From positions 1 to 23,836 of the IMG/VR virus record IMGVR_UViG_3300032053_010050: 23,836 nt of DNA, one strand, 5' to 3'. Positions within the stretch are counted from its first letter, which is position 1; the number at the start of each line of letters is the position of its first letter. Positions 19,313 to 23,836 of this stretch are shown here, piece by piece. The DNA is from a virus. The position numbers and the translations under genes were made by a program. A model generated the notes under the pieces. It searched no databases, had not been told where the DNA came from, and worked only from the letters and a program-made list of their open reading frames with translations.

Positions 19313-20713
19313 TTAATTTGGTCTTTCCTTGTCAGTCTTGGTTAATTGATATGCCCTGAAAAGCGCTTCTTTCTGTAACTTTGCAACATTGGCCTTTTTT
19401 TCTTTCTCTGCCTTCGGAGCGTCTTCAATCTTAATTGGAAACACTTCAATCTTTACAGCGTCAGGATCAAATTTACAAGGAAATATCTGCCCATCATACC
19501 CAAATCGATTTTTGGCAATATAAAATCTGCCAACTTTTGCCAACTTTTCCTCTTTGGTTCGAGTACAAGTAAAAATAAAATCGCAAGGAAACACCTTATT
19601 ATAGGCTTCGCTAATTGCTTCCTGGGTAATAAGTTCCGCCTGAGCCCCAGACCTATTGCATTGACTTGCCGTAAAAAGTGGAACATTATATCCTTCTGCA
19701 ATCCCTCTCAGATCTTCATAAATCTCTTCTAACTCAAAGCGCTTGGCCTCTTTGCTAACAGTGATTGGCTTCATTCTATCAGCATAATCGATAAGAATAA
19801 TGTCAACGCCAACGCCACGCTTTTTAATCTTCTCAAGATGATTTTTAAGAGTTTGAGACGATGCCGTCTTTGCCGGGTATTTCTTGATAATCAACTGTCC
19901 CAGATTCATTTCATTTAATTTTTTGTATACTTCTTCTTTGTGCGACGCTAACTCGTTGATAGGGATACCAGTAATGCAAGAATCAAAGCGCTTGCCAATT
20001 GCTCTGTCAGATAGTTCCAAAGTATAAAAGATTACATTCTTTCCCTCTCTCAGCGCAGCGGCTCCAAGGTGAACAAGAATCATACTCTTGCCGCCACCAC
20101 TAGAACCGATTACAACTCCAAGCTCTCCACCTGCAAGACCGCCTTGAGTAATCCTGTCAACCTCAGTCCACCCGGTCGATACTGGGTTGCGAGACTTCAC
20201 CTCATAGCGCATTTCAAAATCTCTCAAATAGTCATATCCAAAGTTGGTGTCCAGCCCGAGAGACAAAGACGCATTAAGAATTTTGGAAATCTCATCAAAT
20301 GACGATGTGCCGATCAAAGGTACACACTTCAACATTGCCTTTTTTAAATCTTGTTTCTTGGCAAAGTCCAACGAAGCGTCTTTAATGAAATCGCGGTCAA
20401 TGATTTGACGCGAAGAGAAAGAAAAAAAATAATCTGAAAGTTGCTTATTAACAGCTTCGTTCCCTTCCGAACATTCTGATAGCAAAATCGAGTGCATTGT
20501 TTCAATGGTTGGATGCGACTTATATTTTTGTCGATACTCTTCCAGCTTAATTAAAAAGACTCGTAAATATTCTAGCTCAAAAAACTTAACGTCCATCACT
20601 TCCATGATTTGATCGCAGAAAGAACGTTCCTCAAAAATTATCTGTACCAATTTTTCCTGAAAATCCACGCCAAACTTAGAGTAAGTCTCTCGATCAATTA
20701 TTCTAGGAGTCAT
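19313..20713 (-). CDS. Replicative DNA helicase, DnaB/T4 gp41 type
   Basis: A 466-residue hexameric 5'-3' helicase. An N-terminal helical domain (about residues 1-150) is followed by a RecA-like motor. Walker A is GSSGGGKS (residues 203-210). The H1a motif is FYTLELSDRAIGKRFD, holding the catalytic Glu233. Walker B is IILIDYADRM (305-314), and H3 is LFTASQCNRSG. The arginine-finger region lies near VGRFYIAKNRFG. The C-terminal tail is Lys/Glu-rich and may bind a primase or loader. The sequence is nearer to phage gp41-like helicases than to bacterial DnaB (short N-domain, NPVSTGWTEVDRITQGGL). No primase gene is within the window. ATG 20713 has AAAGG nine bases upstream. Confidence 0.92.
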   Translation of the reverse strand: MTPRIIDRETYSKFGVDFQEKLVQIIFEERSFCDQIMEVMDVKFFELEYLRVFLIKLEEYRQKYKSHPTIETMHSILLSECSEGNEAVNKQLSDYFFSFSSRQIIDRDFIKDASLDFAKKQDLKKAMLKCVPLIGTSSFDEISKILNASLSLGLDTNFGYDYLRDFEMRYEVKSRNPVSTGWTEVDRITQGGLAGGELGVVIGSSGGGKSMILVHLGAAALREGKNVIFYTLELSDRAIGKRFDSCITGIPINELASHKEEVYKKLNEMNLGQLIIKKYPAKTASSQTLKNHLEKIKKRGVGVDIILIDYADRMKPITVSKEAKRFELEEIYEDLRGIAEGYNVPLFTASQCNRSGAQAELITQEAISEAYNKVFPCDFIFTCTRTKEEKLAKVGRFYIAKNRFGYDGQIFPCKFDPDAVKIEVFPIKIEDAPKAEKEKKANVAKLQKEALFRAYQLTKTDKERPN

Positions 20714-20732
20714 TCGGCACGCCTTTCAGGGT

Positions 20733-21716
20733 TTATTTCTTCTGATCTTGGTATTGTGCCACGATTTTAGACATTTGTCGAAATAATGGCTCAAAATTTA
20801 TCTCCGCAAAACCATCTGTGACACTGTACTGAATAAAATAAGTACGATTTAAAGTTGGTTCAAAGCTCTCTAATACATAGTTAAGTTTTTCTTTTACATC
20901 GTAACTGACTGTTGGAGCGGCGAGCTGCATCAAACTATAGTTCTCTTTAATTACATCCGAACTAGAGGCAACTTTAGCATAAATTAGAGGCGCCTTTTTA
21001 TTTTCTTCTATCTGTTTTTGAGCGTGTTGAACAACGTCGTTGATTGTATAAGATTTTTCCTCTACCAAAAAAGGAAAACGTTTGGCAATTGTTGGCAAAC
21101 CAGCGCCCTCAACCCCTTTTAAGTTGTCGCTTTTGTCGCCTGAAAGAGACCTCGCAAGACAAAAGTTATTAGGATGAATATTAAACTTTTCTATTACAGT
21201 TTTTGTGGTTAATATTTCACTTTGAGTGGGGCGATATAAGATCGTTTTGCTATCACATAATTGAATGAAATCTTTGTCGGAAGAAACAATAACTTTCTGG
21301 TCATTTTGATATGCTGGATGGTGAGCCAGAATTGCAATAATATCATCGGCTTCGACGGAATCGTACATAAATTGGATGATGGGAAGATTGTTTAAATAAT
21401 TGAGAAGTCTTGATTGTTGCCACAATTCATTCTCAATATTTTCAGCGTCTTCCATTAATTTATATGCACGGTTCAATCTAGCAACTTTTCTACCATTTTT
21501 ATAATCTTTATTTTGCCTCTTGCGCTTCAAACTTCCGCCACCGCCATCCCAAACGCAAAATATGGCCCCAGGGTTTATTTCTCGACAAAGCTTTTGAAGA
21601 GACTGAAGAAAGCCCACGACCCCTCCAACGGGAATTCCGTTATTTGACAGGGTTGGATTCACGATAAAATTCTTTATGAAAAGGTTAAGTGCGTCTATGA
21701 TTAAGATACGTTTCAA
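20733..21716 (-). CDS. 5'-3' exonuclease / flap endonuclease (PIN, T4 RNase H-like)
   Basis: A 327-residue structure-specific nuclease that should remove RNA primers and flaps. Acidic metal ligands appear in order: Asp8 (ILIIDALN), Asp57 (CVWDGGGG), Glu122/Asp124/Asp125 (VEADD), Asp147 and Asp149 (SSDKDFIQL), and Asp194/Asp197 (LSGDKSDNLKGVEG), the last leading into a helix-hairpin-helix. The basic arch region is KRKRQNKDYKNGRK. The start is a TTG at 21716 in a TTGA overlap with the upstream stop, with GAGG just before it; the family N-terminus begins exactly here, so this rare start is well supported. The C-terminal 90 residues are less typical and could bind SSB. Confidence 0.9.
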   Translation of the reverse strand: MKRILIIDALNLFIKNFIVNPTLSNNGIPVGGVVGFLQSLQKLCREINPGAIFCVWDGGGGSLKRKRQNKDYKNGRKVARLNRAYKLMEDAENIENELWQQSRLLNYLNNLPIIQFMYDSVEADDIIAILAHHPAYQNDQKVIVSSDKDFIQLCDSKTILYRPTQSEILTTKTVIEKFNIHPNNFCLARSLSGDKSDNLKGVEGAGLPTIAKRFPFLVEEKSYTINDVVQHAQKQIEENKKAPLIYAKVASSSDVIKENYSLMQLAAPTVSYDVKEKLNYVLESFEPTLNRTYFIQYSVTDGFAEINFEPLFRQMSKIVAQYQDQKK

Positions 21717-22141
21717 AGCCTCATTTCTCCAAACCCTTCATTAGTCGAATAAATAAATTTCTTTATCCCACAATATCGGGCCACTGCCTGACAGAGCGAG
21801 CACGGAGAAGAATTTTTTAGCTCTCCTCGATGATTAGTCCTTACAACATAAATTATTCCACCTTCTGTCAACTGTCTTGGCATATTAAGACAAGCTCCAA
21901 TTTCGGAATGCTTCGTGCCATACGAATAATTACCCCCCTTCTTCAAAAAACGAGTACCAAATGCACAAAACTCATTTTTATTGCAAGAAAGATTAACAAC
22001 GGTCCCTCCAGGACCAATCAAAACCGCGCCATGTTTGTGCAAACAATCGCTTGTTGCAGCAGTCTTTGCTGCGATTTCAATAATTCTTCGCTGACGATTA
22101 GAAAGAATATAATTATCGTTAATCCTCTCCTCCTTTATCAT
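21713..22141 (-). CDS. Deoxycytidylate deaminase-like zinc enzyme
   Basis: A 142-residue member of the cytidine/deoxycytidylate deaminase fold, expected to convert dCMP to dUMP. The zinc motif is KHSEIGACLNM (His and catalytic Glu), with PCSLCQAVARYCGIKKFIYS carrying the two Cys ligands. The first strand LHKHGAVLIGPGGTVVNLSCN is also typical. The usual HAE is HSE here, and the protein is shorter than T4 Cd (193 residues); a tRNA- or cytidine-acting relative cannot be excluded. ATG 22141 lies inside the end of uvsX (23-base overlap) behind GGCGGAAG. Its product dUMP is also the dUTPase product at 14944, so the two genes serve the same dTMP supply. Confidence 0.86.
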   Translation of the reverse strand: MIKEERINDNYILSNRQRRIIEIAAKTAATSDCLHKHGAVLIGPGGTVVNLSCNKNEFCAFGTRFLKKGGNYSYGTKHSEIGACLNMPRQLTEGGIIYVVRTNHRGELKNSSPCSLCQAVARYCGIKKFIYSTNEGFGEMRL

Positions 22142-23258
22142 CTTCCGCCTCTTCTTTAAGACTATTTCCTTTTATCAACATCTCTTCTCTAATTATAAAA
22201 ACCACTCTATCACGGAATTTCTGATTTTGCAATTTCTGTTTCCAATCTCCAGATTGGAACTTTTCTATTTCTCCATTTTCATATTTAAGAGTTCTCCAAA
22301 CTCCTCCCGTATAATGTGGAGATTTTTCAACAATTTGAAGCCAAGAATCCTCATCTTGAATAGACGGAGGATCTTCTCCCCAAAGAATTTTGAACTCACA
22401 AACTTTTCCTTCATTTCCAAATCGATCTTTTACCATTTTTGCTTTAACAGTAGAACCAATTTTATTTCCCTTGTCGTTATAAATAAAAGAATCTTTAGAT
22501 TTTGGCTTTGTTAACCATACCCGGAGAGAGTACGCATATAGTAAACTTTTTCCACCTGGGGTGAAGAACTTTTGTTCATCGGTGGCGTATTTCATGTTGA
22601 TTGATGAATCAATAACGGTTTTAAGCTGATTAAGAATTAAAACGCCGCCAGACGTAGCCACGGGCATAATAAGCTTTTTGAGCCCTAATGACATAATTCT
22701 TGCTTTCTCTGAAACCGCAGCAGTAGGATCGATCTTTTCTAATTCTGACTCTGCCTTTGTTGGGGTGTTTGCCAAAGAGTCCCAAACAAAAAACAACTTT
22801 GCCGCCTCTTCCTTCGAAACCGCTCCAAGCAAGCTTTCAATATGTTCCAAAACGTTTTCACAGGTGATTGTAGGAACATAAGTCAACTCTTGTAAATTAA
22901 TTCCTGCTTTTTCGAGGAATTGGGCGCTTGAGCCAAATTCCGACTCAAAGAAAATTACATTATATCCCTTTTTCTGGGCGTTGGCCATAATCTGTGCGGA
23001 CATATAGCTCTTGCCCGTTCCTTCAAGCCCGGCCAGCTCCGTAAATCTTCCAGCCGGAATGCCAGCTTCTTGTCCATTAACAATTGAAAGATCCAATAAA
23101 AACGATCCCGTACTAATCCAATCCCTAATCTTTGTTACATCCTCTTCTGCAAGATTAAAAGCAATCTTGTTTCCTTCTTTTTTATTGATAATCGCCCGAA
23201 TGTCGTCCGCCGATAATTTACCAGCTTTTGTTTCTTCATCTTTTCTTGGTCGACCCAT
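22119..23258 (-). CDS. UvsX/RecA-like recombinase
   Basis: A 379-residue strand-exchange ATPase. The N-terminus (MGRPRKDEETK) is basic. The core starts with IRDWISTGSFLLDLSI, then Walker A GLEGTGKS (residues 77-84). NVIFFESEFGSS follows, equivalent to the catalytic-Glu strand, then Walker B-like LFFVWDSLANTPTKAE. Loops carry FFTPGGKSLLYAYSLRVWL, typical of phage RecA/UvsX. The C-terminus is acidic (EEAEDDKGGED), as in UvsX and RecA. It should drive recombination-dependent replication and repair with the SSB upstream. ATG 23258 has AAGGAG seven bases upstream, and a strong terminator lies just before that ribosome site, so its expression depends on read-through. Confidence 0.9.
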   Translation of the reverse strand: MGRPRKDEETKAGKLSADDIRAIINKKEGNKIAFNLAEEDVTKIRDWISTGSFLLDLSIVNGQEAGIPAGRFTELAGLEGTGKSYMSAQIMANAQKKGYNVIFFESEFGSSAQFLEKAGINLQELTYVPTITCENVLEHIESLLGAVSKEEAAKLFFVWDSLANTPTKAESELEKIDPTAAVSEKARIMSLGLKKLIMPVATSGGVLILNQLKTVIDSSINMKYATDEQKFFTPGGKSLLYAYSLRVWLTKPKSKDSFIYNDKGNKIGSTVKAKMVKDRFGNEGKVCEFKILWGEDPPSIQDEDSWLQIVEKSPHYTGGVWRTLKYENGEIEKFQSGDWKQKLQNQKFRDRVVFIIREEMLIKGNSLKEEAEDDKGGED

Positions 23259-23271
23259 TTATATTCTCCTT

Positions 23272-23302
23272 AAAAAAAAGACGGGGGCTGTTAACCCCCG
23301 TC
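23272..23302 (-). terminator. Strong intrinsic terminator between SSB and uvsX
   Basis: The coding strand has GACGGGGG, loop TTAACAG, CCCCCGTC, then eight T. The eight-base-pair perfect stem begins 22 bases after the SSB stop codon. The U-tract ends about 13 bases before the uvsX ATG and runs into its ribosome site (TAAGGAG), leaving no room for a promoter. It should cut most SSB transcripts and let a fraction continue into the recombination genes. Confidence 0.93.
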
Positions 23303-23323
23303 CTGTTCCCGCCAGTCGCCTAC

Positions 23324-23836
23324 TTACTGCTTATCAGCATCTTCTTCAACGCTGGCAAACGCCGCATCAATATCGGGGTTGCCAGTCTTCTCTACTGCCG
23401 GTGCTGCGCCATACTGTGCAGTCTCGCTCGACCCTGCGGGCTCTGCGCCAGGAACGTCTTCAGGCGCGTTATCACTCTTCGACATGAACTTATCAACGAT
23501 CGACTGGATTTCCTCAGTGCTCTTGCGAGGAAACACTTGATGAAAATCTGGGACAGAATCAAGAAGCTTCTTAACCGCCTCGTCGGACTCTGCTAACTTG
23601 CTAACCGCTCGATCCCATTCCTTGTTAATCTTGCCAAACTCAGTACCAGTTTCTTTTGGAGTCTTCTTCGTCACGATAATGTCAGTTCCTTCGTCTACAT
23701 CGGTAACGTCGCCATACTGAGGATTTACCAGCTTCGCCCGAAGATCTGTATGAAACTCAAAATTGTATGACCACCACTTTGGCGGATCTTCTGGGCGTTC
23801 ACGAACCACAACAGGAGAAAAATAATACTCTTTTGA
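23324..23836 (-). CDS. gp32-like single-stranded DNA-binding protein, C-terminal part (5' end outside window)
   Basis: The frame is open from the right edge (first whole codon 23834-23836) to TAA/TAG at 23324, giving 170 residues of the C-terminal part. A GTG at 23809 is not needed as a start because the frame continues upstream (KEYYFSPVVVRERPEDP). The order is a strand region (WWSYNFEFHTDLRAKLVN), YGDVTDVDEGTDIIVTKK as in the core of phage SSBs, then a helical part with LLDSVPDFHQVFPRKSTEEI. A disordered Ala/Pro/Glu stretch follows, with an acidic tip (DAAFASVEEDADKQ) like the protein-recruiting tail of gp32. It lies upstream of UvsX as expected in a replication operon and is followed by a strong terminator, suiting high expression. 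The N-terminal OB core is not visible, so identity is moderately sure. Confidence 0.65.
   Translation of the reverse strand, partial: SKEYYFSPVVVRERPEDPPKWWSYNFEFHTDLRAKLVNPQYGDVTDVDEGTDIIVTKKTPKETGTEFGKINKEWDRAVSKLAESDEAVKKLLDSVPDFHQVFPRKSTEEIQSIVDKFMSKSDNAPEDVPGAEPAGSSETAQYGAAPAVEKTGNPDIDAAFASVEEDADKQ

Overview
The window looks like part of a large tailed dsDNA phage genome (Caudoviricetes), AT-rich (I judge under 40% GC by eye). Every supported gene lies on the minus strand, so transcription runs from high to low coordinates. Genes are packed with ATGA, GTGA, TTGA or TAATG overlaps. There is no gene-free stretch over 300 bases; the longest gaps are about 50 to 60 bases. I see no tRNA, integrase, insertion sequence or CRISPR array. 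The replication genes resemble the T4-like plan (gp32-type SSB, UvsX recombinase, gp41/DnaB helicase, 5'-3' exonuclease), but the polymerase is a full-length bacterial-type Pol III alpha (family C) rather than the family B enzyme of T4.

Layout in the direction of transcription. 23836-19313 holds the replication and recombination block: SSB (5' end outside the window), a strong terminator, UvsX, a dCMP-deaminase-like enzyme, a PIN/FEN-type exonuclease with a TTG start, and the replicative helicase. 19310-14944 holds nucleotide metabolism: an adenosylcobalamin-dependent class II ribonucleotide reductase and a dUTPase, separated by an array of five tiny related SH3/KOW-like proteins. 14884-14301 holds a GapR-like helical protein and a GroES-like co-chaperonin, ended by a terminator. 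14287-13455 is a separate unit: a sigma70-like promoter and a gene made of 66-bp tandem repeats, predicted leaderless. 13430-8096 holds an unknown protein, a nucleotidyltransferase-like protein, DnaE and a sixth member of the SH3-like family. 8099-6421 holds an unknown protein, a zinc/sigma-region-4-like DNA-binding protein and a Pro/Glu-rich acidic protein. 6350-2741 holds a ClpP-like protease with a Ser-His-Asn active site, an AmpD/PGRP-type amidase (endolysin), a complete GroEL, a membrane-anchored coiled-coil protein and a 54-residue ORF. 2730-1 is a run of small unknown proteins, one FlbD-like and one HEAT-like, ending in a gene cut by the left edge.

How it fits together. dCMP deaminase and dUTPase feed dUMP and remove dUTP, the B12-dependent reductase supplies deoxynucleotides, and DnaE with helicase, SSB, UvsX and exonuclease copies and recombines the genome. 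The GroEL/GroES-like pair may fold phage proteins, and the amidase with the membrane protein may act in lysis. Two promoter styles may be present: sigma70-like sites at 14259-14287 and possibly 14910-14938, and a recurrent CTATTTAT element in the gaps before left-hand genes. The host must be a bacterium with access to cobalamin; I cannot name it from sequence alone. The most distinctive features are the SH3-like paralogue array with its conserved C-terminal tail, the complete phage chaperonin set, the atypical ClpP triad and the 66-bp repeat gene.
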